DNA of 64,000 nucleotides from JAWHTC01 sp032586155 (GTDB lineage Bacteria > Pseudomonadota > Alphaproteobacteria > Rhodobacterales > Rhodobacteraceae). Both the position numbers and the translations under genes were made by a program. This document shows, in pieces, positions 7,322 to 16,223 of the stretch. How positions within the stretch are numbered: the stretch's first letter is position 1; each line of letters starts with the position of its first letter. The notes under the pieces were generated by a model. The model was given only the letters and a program-made list of their open reading frames with translations. It made no database searches and was not told the origin of the DNA. The stretch covers positions 62,001 through 126,000 of the forward strand of contig NZ_JAWHTC010000004.1 in the NCBI RefSeq assembly GCF_032586155.1, given 5' to 3'.

Positions 7322-8875
7322 TCAACCTCTGCGACGTAAGCTCTGGCGCAACTCGTACATGTTGAAGGCGCCGAGAAGGCGACCGATCAGGAAGTAGCTG
7401 ACCATGCCCGAGCCGACGAGGATCAGGAGGGCGAGGTAGCGCCAGCCCGGTTCCATGATGATTGGCCCGAGAAGAAGGTTCACGCCGGCCAACACTGCGC
7501 CCATGACGATGGAGGCGGCGATGATGCGCCAGATGCGCTTGTGAAAGCGGGCGTCGAACCGGGCGACCTCGCCCATGGGGCGCGCACCGCGGGCCAGCAT
7601 CCAGACCATGGCCCAGCCTGCGATCGTGGTGGCGATGGCTGGGGCGATCCAGCCAAGGCTGTCGAGCAGGATGTAGAGCCCGACGGCCAGCACCGCGTTG
7701 ATCAGCATGGCCCAGAGCGCAAATCGGAACGGGGTGCGGGTATCCTCGCGGGCGAAGTAGAGTGGTTGCAGGACCTTCTGCATAACGAAGGCGGGCAGGC
7801 CAAAGCCGTAGATCGCGGTGGCGAGCGCGATGGCGGCGCTGTCATCGGCAGTTTGCTGACCGCGCTCGAACAGGACGCTGACCAGAGGCAGGGGGATGAC
7901 CATAAGGGCGACGGCAGAAGGGATGGTGAGCGCCAGCGAGATTTCGGCGGCGCGCGAGAGGCCATGACGCGAGCCTTCGTGGTCGCCATCGCGCAGGCGG
8001 CGCGACAGGTCGGGCAGAAGAACGATGCCGACGGCGATGCCAACCACGCCAAGGGGCAGTTGGTACAGCCGGTCTGCGGCGAAGAGCCAGCTGACGGCGG
8101 ATTCGGTGCGCGAGGCCACCTGTTGGCCGACAAGCAGGTTGATCTGCATGACGCCGGAGGACAGGGCTGCCGGAATCGCCACCACGACAAGGTGTTTCAT
8201 TTCCGGCGACCAACGCGGGCGACCGGGGCGGATCGACACGCCGGCGCGCGACGCGGCCACCCAGACAAGGGTGAGCTGGGCGATCCCGGCTATCGGCACG
8301 GTCCAGACCAGCCAGGTGATGATGCTTTGATCCAGCAGGGCGGCGCTGGCCATGGCGATGATGACGAAAATATTCAGAAGCACTGGTGCTGCGGCGGCGG
8401 CGGCAAATCGGCCCGTGGCGTTCAGCACGCCGGAGAACAGCGCCGAGAGCGACATGAAGACGATGTAAGGAAAGACGATGCGGCCATAGCCGACGGTCAG
8501 GTCGAAGCGGCCATCGGCAGTATAGCCTTCGGCCGTGGCCCAGACGAAAGCGGGCATGAAAATCATCGCCAGCGCAGTGAGAGTGAGAACGATGAACGCC
8601 AACCCGTTGAACGCCTGGTTGGCAAAGCCCTGCGGATCCTCGCCCGCCTCGTAGCGTTTTGAAAACATCGGTACGAAGGCAGCGTTGAACGCGCCCTCGG
8701 CAAAGAAACGGCGGAACATGTTGGGCAGGCGGAAGGCGGCGACAAAGGCATCCATCACCGGCCCCGGACCGATGAAGGCGAGGATCATGATCTCGCGCAC
8801 GAAGCCGAGGATGCGGCTGAGCAGGGTCCAGACGCCAACGGTCAGAAAGCCGGAGATGAGGCGGATGGGTTTCAT
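7322..8875 (-). CDS. murJ: lipid II flippase MurJ
   Basis: A 517-residue MviN/MurJ protein with about 14 membrane segments. The N-terminus SGFLTVGVWTLLSRILGFVREIMI and the following LPNMFRRFFAEGAFNAAFVPMF are strongly characteristic. It flips lipid-linked peptidoglycan precursor across the inner membrane. The usual alphaproteobacterial glnD-murJ-trpS neighbourhood is broken here: trpS is near but glnD is at 25 kb. It is divergent from trpB across about 220 bp. Confidence 0.95.
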   Translation of the reverse strand: MKPIRLISGFLTVGVWTLLSRILGFVREIMILAFIGPGPVMDAFVAAFRLPNMFRRFFAEGAFNAAFVPMFSKRYEAGEDPQGFANQAFNGLAFIVLTLTALAMIFMPAFVWATAEGYTADGRFDLTVGYGRIVFPYIVFMSLSALFSGVLNATGRFAAAAAAPVLLNIFVIIAMASAALLDQSIITWLVWTVPIAGIAQLTLVWVAASRAGVSIRPGRPRWSPEMKHLVVVAIPAALSSGVMQINLLVGQQVASRTESAVSWLFAADRLYQLPLGVVGIAVGIVLLPDLSRRLRDGDHEGSRHGLSRAAEISLALTIPSAVALMVIPLPLVSVLFERGQQTADDSAAIALATAIYGFGLPAFVMQKVLQPLYFAREDTRTPFRFALWAMLINAVLAVGLYILLDSLGWIAPAIATTIAGWAMVWMLARGARPMGEVARFDARFHKRIWRIIAASIVMGAVLAGVNLLLGPIIMEPGWRYLALLILVGSGMVSYFLIGRLLGAFNMYELRQSLRRRG

Positions 8876-9096
8876 GGCTGCTCATGCCTTTGGTGGGCCT
8901 GTCTTTGCACCCGTTATAGCCGGTTGCGCGGCGAGGGGGAATGGCGGGATTTCGGGTCGTGGAGCATCGGTCAGGGGTAAGGCGCGCGCGGCTTGAATAC
9001 TGTGTCGAAATACCTCATTGGATATGCAGTGAATGCGGTGGCCAATGGGCGACGAATTGCACGCATTTGAATCAGAAAAACAAAGGACATGGACGT

Positions 9097-10302
9097 ATGG
9101 CATCTTACTTGAAATCGACACCGAACGCGGACGGTTTTTTCGGCGACTATGGCGGGGCGATGCTGCCGCCGCCTTTGGAGCCGCATTTCAAGGAGATCCG
9201 CGAGGCCTATGACCGGATTTCGAAATCGGCCGAGTTCATTCGTGACCTGCGTTATATCCGCAAGCATTTTCAGGGCCGCCCGACGCCGATTTCCTATTTC
9301 AAGAACTTGTCGGACATGCTGGGCGGGGCGCAGATCTATGCCAAGCGTGAAGATCTGAACCACACCGGCGCGCACAAGCTGAACCACTGCATGGCCGAGG
9401 GGTTGCTGGCCAAGCATATGGGCAAGACCAAGCTGATGGCGGAAACCGGCGCTGGGCAGCACGGCGTGGCGCTCGCTACGGCGGCGGCCTATTTCGGCAT
9501 GGAATGCGAAATTCACATGGGCGAGATCGACATCGAGAAAGAAGCGCCGAATGTCACGCGGATGAAGCTGCTTGGTGCGACGGTGGTGCCGGTGGGCTTT
9601 GGTGGGCGGTCGCTGAAAGAAGCGGTCGACAGCGCCTTCCAGGCGTACGTGCCACAGGCCGATACGGCCTTGTTTGCCATCGGCTCGGTTGTGGGGCCGC
9701 ATCCGTTCCCGATGATGGTGCGTGACTTCCAGCATATCGTTGGCATCGAGGCGCGCGAGCAGTTCCTGGAGATGACCGGCGGTCTGCCAGACATGGTGGC
9801 GGCCTGTGTCGGTGGCGGGTCGAACGCGATGGGTCTGTTTTCGGGCTTTATCGACGATGAAGACGTGTCGCTGCACGGGGTCGAGCCGCTGGGCACCTCG
9901 TCCAAGCTGGGCGATCATGCGGCCACGATTACTTTCGGTGAAGATGGCGACATTCACGGCTTCCGCACCATGGTGTTGAAGGATGAGGCGGGCGAGCCGG
10001 CGCCGGTGCATACCGTAGCCTCGGGGCTGGATTACCCTGGTGTTGGCCCGGAACACGCGCATCTCTATCGCACCGGCAAGGCCAACTATTCCGCCGCCGA
10101 TGACAAAGAGGCGCTGAAGGCGTTTTACGACCTGAGCCGCCATGAAGGGATCATTCCAGCGTTGGAAAGCGCCCACGCTTTGGCTTTTGCTATGCGTGAG
10201 GCACCCAAGAATCCGGGCAAATCGATCCTGATCAACCTGTCGGGCCGCGGTGACAAGGATATCGACTATGTCACCGAGACCTTCGGTTTTGGCGAAGACT
10301 GA
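9097..10302 (+). CDS. trpB: tryptophan synthase beta chain (stand-alone)
   Basis: A 401-residue fold-type II PLP enzyme. The PLP Lys is Lys94 in REDLNHTGAHKLN, the catalytic Glu is Glu116 in MAETGAGQHG, the phosphate loop is VGGGSNAMG and the C-terminus has LSGRGDKDI. It condenses indole with serine. It differs from the classical chain in the segment after GVEPLG (TSSKLGDHAATITFGEDG). Neither trpA nor trpF is adjacent. It may be the housekeeping gene or an extra copy working alone. The ATG at 9097 has AAAGGA nine bases upstream. A strong terminator follows. Confidence 0.85.
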   Translation: MASYLKSTPNADGFFGDYGGAMLPPPLEPHFKEIREAYDRISKSAEFIRDLRYIRKHFQGRPTPISYFKNLSDMLGGAQIYAKREDLNHTGAHKLNHCMAEGLLAKHMGKTKLMAETGAGQHGVALATAAAYFGMECEIHMGEIDIEKEAPNVTRMKLLGATVVPVGFGGRSLKEAVDSAFQAYVPQADTALFAIGSVVGPHPFPMMVRDFQHIVGIEAREQFLEMTGGLPDMVAACVGGGSNAMGLFSGFIDDEDVSLHGVEPLGTSSKLGDHAATITFGEDGDIHGFRTMVLKDEAGEPAPVHTVASGLDYPGVGPEHAHLYRTGKANYSAADDKEALKAFYDLSRHEGIIPALESAHALAFAMREAPKNPGKSILINLSGRGDKDIDYVTETFGFGED

Positions 10303-10323
10303 ACCTGTCATTTTTTGACACCG

Positions 10324-10356
10324 AAACGCCGTCCCGGGGTACGGGGCGGCGTTTTC
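10324..10356 (+). terminator. Rho-independent terminator after trpB
   Basis: ACGCCGTCCC (10326-10335) pairs with GGGGCGGCGT (10343-10352), with one G-T wobble, and is followed by a run of T. It lies 24 bp after the trpB stop, so trpB is likely monocistronic at its 3' end. Confidence 0.85.
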
Positions 10357-10448
10357 CTTTGGCTGGCTGACGCGGCGGAACGGAGGAAATGGCTTGCCTG
10401 AGCAACTGGGTAACGGACAGGCTGGGGCAGGACATGGGAGGTGCCGCG

Positions 10449-11531
10449 ATGTTGCAGGCTTTTCTGAAGTTGCTGGCCGTGAGCGTTGGCGTGGGACTCG
10501 CCTACATTCTGATCTGGCCGGTACCGATTGATCCGGTGGCCTGGGAGGCACCGGAGAACAAGGGGTATTCAGGAGATTTTTCCCCCAATGAGCGGTTGGC
10601 GGGGGTGAGGCGGATCGGGCTGGGGGCGCATGTGGGCCCCGAAGACATCACCTTTGGGCCCGAGGGGAGGCTTTACATCCCGACCCATGACGGCGCGATC
10701 CTGAGATATGATGCCGTCAGCGGCGCCGTGGAAGAGTTTGCCCATACTGGTGGGCGACCGCTGGGCGTGGAGTTTGATCGCGATGGTACGCTTTTCGTTG
10801 CCGACGCTTATCGCGGGCTGCTCAAGGTGGAACTGAGCGGTGAGGTCACTGTTCTGGCCGATACGACCGTGGACGGATCGTCGATCGACTATGCCGATGA
10901 TGTGGATATCGGGGCGGATGGCATGGTTTATTTCTCGGATGCTTCGGTGAAATTCGGGGCCAAGGCCAATGGCGGCACCTTGCCCGCCTCGCTTCTGGAC
11001 CTGATGGAGCATGGGCCGAACGGGCGGGTGTTGAAATATGACCCCGCCAGCGGCGAGACGAGCGTGCTTCTGGATGGATTGAGTTTTGCCAATGGGATCG
11101 CGCTTACGGCGGATGGCGCGCATCTTCTGGTGGTCGAGACCGGCACCTATTCGGTGCTGAAACTGCCGGTCGCTGGGGGGGAACCCACGCGGATCGTCGA
11201 GAACCTGCCGGGTTTCCCGGACAATATCAATCGCAACCCGGATGGAACGTTCTGGGTCGGTCTGGTCAGCCCGCGCTCGGAAGCGGCCGATGCGTTGTCG
11301 GGCAAACCGTTCCTGCGCAAGGTGGTGCAGCGGCTGCCCGCGTCGATCCGGCCCAAGCCGCAGCGCTATGGGTTTGTTTTGCGGATCGATGAGACGGGCA
11401 AGGTATTGGAGACGATGCAGGACCCGTCTGGCGATTATGCCCTGACCACGGGGATGATCGAGGCAGAGGACGGGAGGCGGTACGTATCCAGCCTGACCGA
11501 GCCGGATTTGGGGGTGTTGGCGGCGGACTAG
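10449..11531 (+). CDS. SMP-30/strictosidine synthase-like beta-propeller protein, membrane anchored
   Basis: A 360-residue protein with an N-terminal membrane segment or uncleaved signal (FLKLLAVSVGVGLAYILIWP, residues 4-23). A six-bladed propeller of the SMP-30/APMAP/strictosidine synthase type follows. Recognisable pieces are GPEDITFGPEGRLYI, DDVDIGADGMVYFSD, NGIALTADGAHLLVVETGTYSVLKL and FPDNINRNPDGTFWVGLVSPR. Family members are usually lactonases or paraoxonase-like hydrolases facing the periplasm. The ATG at 10449 has GGGAGGT at ideal spacing; an ATG at 10389 would add 20 residues with a poorly spaced site. Confidence 0.78.
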   Translation: MLQAFLKLLAVSVGVGLAYILIWPVPIDPVAWEAPENKGYSGDFSPNERLAGVRRIGLGAHVGPEDITFGPEGRLYIPTHDGAILRYDAVSGAVEEFAHTGGRPLGVEFDRDGTLFVADAYRGLLKVELSGEVTVLADTTVDGSSIDYADDVDIGADGMVYFSDASVKFGAKANGGTLPASLLDLMEHGPNGRVLKYDPASGETSVLLDGLSFANGIALTADGAHLLVVETGTYSVLKLPVAGGEPTRIVENLPGFPDNINRNPDGTFWVGLVSPRSEAADALSGKPFLRKVVQRLPASIRPKPQRYGFVLRIDETGKVLETMQDPSGDYALTTGMIEAEDGRRYVSSLTEPDLGVLAAD

Positions 11532-11734
11532 CGGGAAATGCCAAACCGGACGTTCGACGCAGCCTGCAACGATGGCCGCAAAGCGGGACCAAGCAGACTT
11601 TGAGCGAACGGCAGACATTGGCACAAACGGTTAAAAAAACGAGGATCATAATACTGATTCACCGTCCAAGCGGCATACTACGGTCTTGCTCTTTCATATC
11701 GTGAATTTGCAAAAAAACGGGAACATCGGCGCCC
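11532..11734. other. lower-G+C gene-free boundary of the accessory island
   Basis: This 203-bp stretch lies between convergent genes, with several A runs. It includes 11566-11612, where GATGGCCGCAAAGCGG resembles a stretch at 24870 (ATGGCTGCAAAGCGC). I see no gene. It probably marks the left edge of the 11.7-20.8 kb island. Confidence 0.4.
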
Positions 11735-13399
11735 TCAATCCCCCCAAGTGATTTTGCCGCTGCATATCGTCACGACCGCCCTAGCTTGATCCAAATCCTC
11801 GATTTCGGAAGTTTCAAGGTCGCGATCCATGACGACGATGTCCGCGAACAGCCCTGCCTTCAGGCATCCGAGGGTTTTCTCGCGATGCCCTGCATACGCC
11901 CCTCCGGCGGTGTAGCCGTGCAGGGCTTGCCTGAGTGTCGAAGCATGTGAAGGGTGGCCAGGATGCCAGGCCTTGCGCGTTACCGCAGCCTTGACCCCGC
12001 GCATGGGGTTTACGTCGGAGACTGGCCAGTCAGAGGCAAATGCAATGGGTACTCCCTCAGCTCGCAGATAGCTCACCGGAAAAGCCCAGGGCCAGCGCTC
12101 CTCGCCGACATGGCTGACCCAGGGTTCCAGCGGAAAATCCATCGCTCCGGGTGGGTGCGGAGGTTGCATAGACGCCACCACTCCCAGTTCCCTAAACCGG
12201 CGCAGATCATCCGGATGCAGCACCTCAATATGTTCGATTCGGTGCCGACTGTCTCGCTTGCCGTTGACCCGCGCGGCGGCCTCGTATCCATCCAGCACAC
12301 GCCGAACCGCCCCGTCGCCAATCGCATGCACGGAAATCTGCAGACCCCGTCGATCGGCCTCGATACACGCGGCGTTGAACCGCTCTGCCGAATGCAGCGG
12401 GTCGCCGCGCCAGCCCGGAATGTCGGCGTAGTCCTCGACCATCACCGCCGTGGCACTGTCGATCACCCCGTCCATGAACATCTTGACCCGGTTGGCACTC
12501 AGCCGATCGGTGGCGAACTCTTTGGCCAGCACACTGGCCTCTTCCAAGCTTTCAATGGGTTTAGCCGGGGTCAAGTGAAACGGCACCTCGATCCGGCAGT
12601 CCAGATTGCCGCGCCCTTCGATCTCTTGCAGCAGGTCGAGCTGATAGCGGTTGCCATCCATATTGTGCAGGCTGGTGAACCCATACGAAGCACACAGCCG
12701 CAACCCTTCCTCCAGCACTGCGATGTCATCGGCCCGCTCCGCGGCGGTTGGCGGCGTTTCAGGTTCCTCCCCATGCAGCCCCAGATTTTCGCGCCCGCCG
12801 GACGAGCGCAGTGCCATCACCGGCGCCTGTGCCTCACCTTCGCGCAACTCCCCTGCGGCGAACCCGTTATCGTCCATGACGATTTCATTGCCGGGCGGCA
12901 GATCACGCCCCTGCAATATCCCGGCTTTGCGCAGTGCTATCGTGTTGGCCCAGGCCGTATGGTGGTCCCCAGCGACCAGAAGCAACGGACGTTCCTCCAA
13001 CACCTCGTCCAACATTTGCCGCGTCGTCATCACCCCCTCGCCAAACAGGTTGTAATCCGCTGCCTTGCAAATCAGCAGCGCCTCGTTGGGGTTCTCTTTG
13101 GCATAGGCCTGCACTTTGTCGCGCAATGCAGGCAGACCCTGCACACCATCAAGCTGCAAAAGTCTTAGACCGAATGCTCCGGCAAACAGATGCAAATGTG
13201 CCTCAACCATGCCCGGCATCACCGTCGCGCCCTGGGCATCAACCCGTCGTGCCGTTGGGCTGGCCAGCCCGATTATGTCGTTATTTGATCCGACTGCCAC
13301 GATCCGGTTGCCTGAGACCGCCACCGCCTCGGCTCGGGGCATGCCCGCATCCATGGTCAGAACCCGACCGTTCAAAATCACCAGTTCAGCCCCACTCAT
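11735..13399 (-). CDS. metal-dependent amidohydrolase family protein (YtcJ-type)
   Basis: A 554-residue amidohydrolase-3 family enzyme. The N-terminal half-barrel cap reads LVILNGRVLTMD and the metal-binding HxH is in MVEAHLHLF at about residues 66-74. A possible bridging Lys is in ANRVKMFMDGVIDSATA. The remaining ligands are in ISVHAIGD and HRIEHIE, and the catalytic Asp in FASDWPVSD. Such enzymes hydrolyse C-N or N-formyl bonds of small molecules; the substrate is unknown. No signal peptide, so cytoplasmic. It overlaps the tetR stop (ATGA) and lies beside a PotABCD importer and two further amide hydrolases, suggesting a joint catabolic role. Confidence 0.85.
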   Translation of the reverse strand: MSGAELVILNGRVLTMDAGMPRAEAVAVSGNRIVAVGSNNDIIGLASPTARRVDAQGATVMPGMVEAHLHLFAGAFGLRLLQLDGVQGLPALRDKVQAYAKENPNEALLICKAADYNLFGEGVMTTRQMLDEVLEERPLLLVAGDHHTAWANTIALRKAGILQGRDLPPGNEIVMDDNGFAAGELREGEAQAPVMALRSSGGRENLGLHGEEPETPPTAAERADDIAVLEEGLRLCASYGFTSLHNMDGNRYQLDLLQEIEGRGNLDCRIEVPFHLTPAKPIESLEEASVLAKEFATDRLSANRVKMFMDGVIDSATAVMVEDYADIPGWRGDPLHSAERFNAACIEADRRGLQISVHAIGDGAVRRVLDGYEAAARVNGKRDSRHRIEHIEVLHPDDLRRFRELGVVASMQPPHPPGAMDFPLEPWVSHVGEERWPWAFPVSYLRAEGVPIAFASDWPVSDVNPMRGVKAAVTRKAWHPGHPSHASTLRQALHGYTAGGAYAGHREKTLGCLKAGLFADIVVMDRDLETSEIEDLDQARAVVTICSGKITWGD

Positions 13400-14094
13400 T
13401 GCGACTCCTCCGTATTTGCCAGCGGTGAATGAGCCGCGAATCCCGGGTCAAAGAACAACGCCACCATAGTGTCGACATCCTGACGCAAGGCGCCGAAATG
13501 CGTCTGCAGCGTCATCGAGTCATCCTTGATGAATTCGAAATATCGCACCGTCCAGCGGTCGAAAAACAACTGCGCCACGAGGCCCAGATCGCTGATGTCG
13601 CCGCGGCTGAGCACGACGTCGTAGTCGCTCATGAAGCTGTTAACCAGTTTCATGAGCTCATTGTCGGAAACCGCGAATTGTCTTCCAAAGTCCGAATCCG
13701 GCCGCCGGATGTTGGTCGCCTCGGCATAACGCCACACCCGCTTGCCCGCGATCTGAAGGGTATTCTCGGTAAACTCGCACAGGAACTCGCCCAACGCCTG
13801 AGCAAAGGGAATCCCGGTTTTTCTGGGCAGGCTCATATGATCCCTGCGTTTCTGTCTTGTGCCCTCAAAGATCAAGGAATGCAGGATATTTTCCTTTGAC
13901 CCGAAATAGTTGAACACCGTTGGCGGCGACACGCCAGCCCTCTCGGCAATCGCGGCCATAGTTGCGGCCTCGACCCCGTCGCGGGCAAAAAGATGCTCGG
14001 CGCTGCGCAGTATTTCCTGTCGCCGTCGCGCCTTTTTGCGCCCACGCAAACCGGTGGCGTTTGCCTGCGTTGCGGATGCCGGGGTATCGGGCAA
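13396..14094 (-). CDS. TetR/AcrR family transcriptional regulator
   Basis: About 232 residues. The basic linker RGRKKARRRQEILRSAEHLFARDGVEAATMAAIAERAGVSPPTVFNYFGSKENIL is a standard TetR helix-turn-helix, and the C-terminal ligand domain has no recognisable family. The start is uncertain: TTG at 14094 has AGGAAAGG at acceptable spacing, whereas TTG at 14163 lies within a promoter-like TTGACA. It is co-transcribed with the amidohydrolase (4-bp overlap) and divergent from the Pot-type importer, so it likely controls both. Confidence 0.85.
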   Translation of the reverse strand: MPDTPASATQANATGLRGRKKARRRQEILRSAEHLFARDGVEAATMAAIAERAGVSPPTVFNYFGSKENILHSLIFEGTRQKRRDHMSLPRKTGIPFAQALGEFLCEFTENTLQIAGKRVWRYAEATNIRRPDSDFGRQFAVSDNELMKLVNSFMSDYDVVLSRGDISDLGLVAQLFFDRWTVRYFEFIKDDSMTLQTHFGALRQDVDTMVALFFDPGFAAHSPLANTEESQ

Positions 14095-14140
14095 TGCCTG
14101 AACCTTTCCTGAAAAAACCTTTAGTCCTCTAAAATTTTTT

Positions 14141-14175
14141 ATTGACGGAAGACTTTTTGTCAATGTCTTATTGAC
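14141..14175. promoter_or_regulatory. candidate TetR operator with three half-sites
   Basis: ATTGAC (14141-14146), GTCAAT (14159-14164) and ATTGAC (14170-14175) occur in the divergent tetR/potA region. The last two form a 17-bp palindrome GTCAAT-N5-ATTGAC, a plausible TetR dimer site. The element overlaps a minus-strand TTGACA likely to be the tetR -35. Confidence 0.5.
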
Positions 14176-14226
14176 CCAATCGAGCCGCGTGGACTGGATT
14201 CGGGGGAAGCTAAGGTTGCTTGAAAA

Positions 14227-15291
14227 ATGATCGAGATCGGGAACACGACAAAAGTTTTCGGCAGCGGAGAGACTGCGTTCACCGCCCTGCGCGATGTCAA
14301 CGCCACAATTCAGGGCAATGAGTTCTTCACACTTCTGGGCCCATCGGGCTGTGGCAAGACCACCCTTTTACGTCTGATTGCCGGGTTCGAGCCCCCCACC
14401 ATGGGATCAATCAAGCTTGGTGGCCGCGATATCTCGCGGCTTCCACCGAACCAACGCCCGGTCAACACCGTGTTTCAGAACTACGCTTTGTTCCCGCACA
14501 TGAGCGTGGCCCAGAACATCGCCTTCGGACTTGAGATGCTGGGCAAACCCAAATCCGAAATCCAAAGCACCACCGACGAGATGCTGCGCCTCGTGCAGAT
14601 GGAAGAGCTGAAGGACCGCCGCACCAGCGAGATCTCGGGTGGTCAGCAACAGCGGGTGGCATTGGCCCGCGCTCTTGCCCCTCATCCCGAAGTTCTCTTG
14701 CTCGATGAACCGCTCAGCGCGCTTGATCTGAAACTGCGCAAGGAAATGCAGATCGAACTCAAACGCCTGCAGAACGAAACCGGCATCACCTTCGTGTTCG
14801 TCACCCACGATCAGGAAGAGGCGCTGACCATGTCCGACCGCATTGCGGTGATGAATGCAGGTGAAATCCTGCAAGTCGGCAGCCCGCGCGAAATCTACGA
14901 GCGCCCCTCGCAACGTTTCGTTGCTAATTTTATCGGTGAATCGAATTTCCTCGATGCCGACCTCAAGGGCGGCACTGTTACCCTCGCGGATGGCAGCACG
15001 TTCTCTGTCGATGTGCCCGAAGGCGTCGCTGATGGCCATGTCAATGTGCTGGTCCGCCCCGAGCATACCTCGGCGCGAGCCGGAGAACCGGGTGAGGGCG
15101 AGATTGCAGCCACCATCGACACGATCGTTTACTCCGGCGAGGCCACAACCGTGCACCTGCGCCTTGCCAGTGGCGAACCTCTGAAGTCACGCATGGGCAA
15201 CACCCCGCAAGGCAGCACCGATCTGCCCGGCGAAGGCGGTAACGTCGCCGTCACCATCGCGCCCGGCGCAATCACGGTTCTGAGGGACTGA
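14227..15291 (+). CDS. potA: spermidine/putrescine-type ABC transporter ATP-binding protein (PotA-like)
   Basis: A 354-residue ABC ATPase. Walker A GPSGCGKTTLLRLIAGFE is near residue 40, followed by Q-loop VFQNYALFPHMSV, signature SGGQQQRVALARAL, Walker B LLLDEPLSALD and H-loop VTHDQEEALTMSDR. A C-terminal TOBE region begins about residue 270. This is the PotA/FbpC layout. It is first in a potABCD order on the plus strand. The true substrate may be a polyamine or another amine-bearing compound, given the neighbouring amide hydrolases. Confidence 0.9.
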   Translation: MIEIGNTTKVFGSGETAFTALRDVNATIQGNEFFTLLGPSGCGKTTLLRLIAGFEPPTMGSIKLGGRDISRLPPNQRPVNTVFQNYALFPHMSVAQNIAFGLEMLGKPKSEIQSTTDEMLRLVQMEELKDRRTSEISGGQQQRVALARALAPHPEVLLLDEPLSALDLKLRKEMQIELKRLQNETGITFVFVTHDQEEALTMSDRIAVMNAGEILQVGSPREIYERPSQRFVANFIGESNFLDADLKGGTVTLADGSTFSVDVPEGVADGHVNVLVRPEHTSARAGEPGEGEIAATIDTIVYSGEATTVHLRLASGEPLKSRMGNTPQGSTDLPGEGGNVAVTIAPGAITVLRD

Positions 15292-15293
15292 GA

Positions 15294-16223
15294 ATGTCGG
15301 ACGCCACCTATAAACCCGGCGAATTAGAGGCCGAAGCCCGCGCAGCCGATAATCGCCATCGCTGGTTGTTGTCGCTGCCGGCGATGTTGCTGATCATTTT
15401 TGCCGCCGCCGGGCCATTGCTGGTGATGGTGGTCTATTCCTTCCTCGCCCCGGGCGATTACGGCAACGTCAAATGGGAGTTCTCGCTCGAAGGCTGGATG
15501 AACACCGTCATCCAGCGCGACATCTTTGATGACACGCTGATCTGGGCCGATGCGCATCTGTCAATTTTCTGGCGTTCATTGTCCTTGTCGCTGATCACCA
15601 CGGTTCTGACCCTGCTGTTCGGCTTGCCCACCGCGTGGTTTATCGCCACCCAGCCGTCGGGCAAGCGCGAATTCTGGCTCTATCTGATCACCGTGCCGTT
15701 CTGGGCCAATCTTCTGGTGCGCACAATCGCCATTCAAGAGTTGATCCGGTCGGAAGGGGTGATCAACCTGGTTCTTTTGAAACTCGGCCTCATCGACGCC
15801 CCAATCCAGATGATGTTCACCAATTTTGCCATTGGATTCGGCATGACCTATGTCTACCTGCCGCTGATGGTGCTGCCGATCTATGCCTCGGTCGACAAGC
15901 TTGATTTCCGGCTGGTCGAGGCCGCGCATGACCTTTACGCCAGCCGCTGGACTGCGTTCCGTCGGGTGATCCTGCCGCTAATCAAACCGGGTATCATTGC
16001 CGGGTCGATCCTCGTCTTCATCCCCTCGCTTGGCGCCTATGTCACCCCGCGTGTGTTGGGCGGCGGCAAGAACCTGATGTTTGGCAACCTGATCGAGCTG
16101 CAATTCGGACAAGGCCGCAATTGGCCGCTGGGTGCAGCGCTGTCACTGATGCTGATGGCCGCCGTAATGGTCGCGCTGATCTGGTATGTCCGCGTCACCA
16201 GCCGGGAGCAGGCCGATGGCTGA
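15294..16223 (+). CDS. potB: spermidine/putrescine-type ABC transporter permease (PotB-like)
   Basis: A 309-residue inner-membrane permease with about six membrane segments. The first is at about residues 26-50 (LPAMLLIIFAAAGPLLVMVVYSF). The EAA-type cytoplasmic loop reads LVEAAHDLYASRWTAFRRVILPLIKPGI, the coupling helix that contacts the ATPase. It starts 2 bp after potA and overlaps potC by 8 bp, so it is translationally coupled. It forms the channel with PotC. Confidence 0.92.
   Translation: MSDATYKPGELEAEARAADNRHRWLLSLPAMLLIIFAAAGPLLVMVVYSFLAPGDYGNVKWEFSLEGWMNTVIQRDIFDDTLIWADAHLSIFWRSLSLSLITTVLTLLFGLPTAWFIATQPSGKREFWLYLITVPFWANLLVRTIAIQELIRSEGVINLVLLKLGLIDAPIQMMFTNFAIGFGMTYVYLPLMVLPIYASVDKLDFRLVEAAHDLYASRWTAFRRVILPLIKPGIIAGSILVFIPSLGAYVTPRVLGGGKNLMFGNLIELQFGQGRNWPLGAALSLMLMAAVMVALIWYVRVTSREQADG

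Noticed and set aside
10389..10448. Earlier ATG for the beta-propeller protein
   Set aside because: Its GGAGG is only two to three bases from the ATG and the added residues precede an otherwise well-formed membrane anchor; ATG 10449 has an ideal site.
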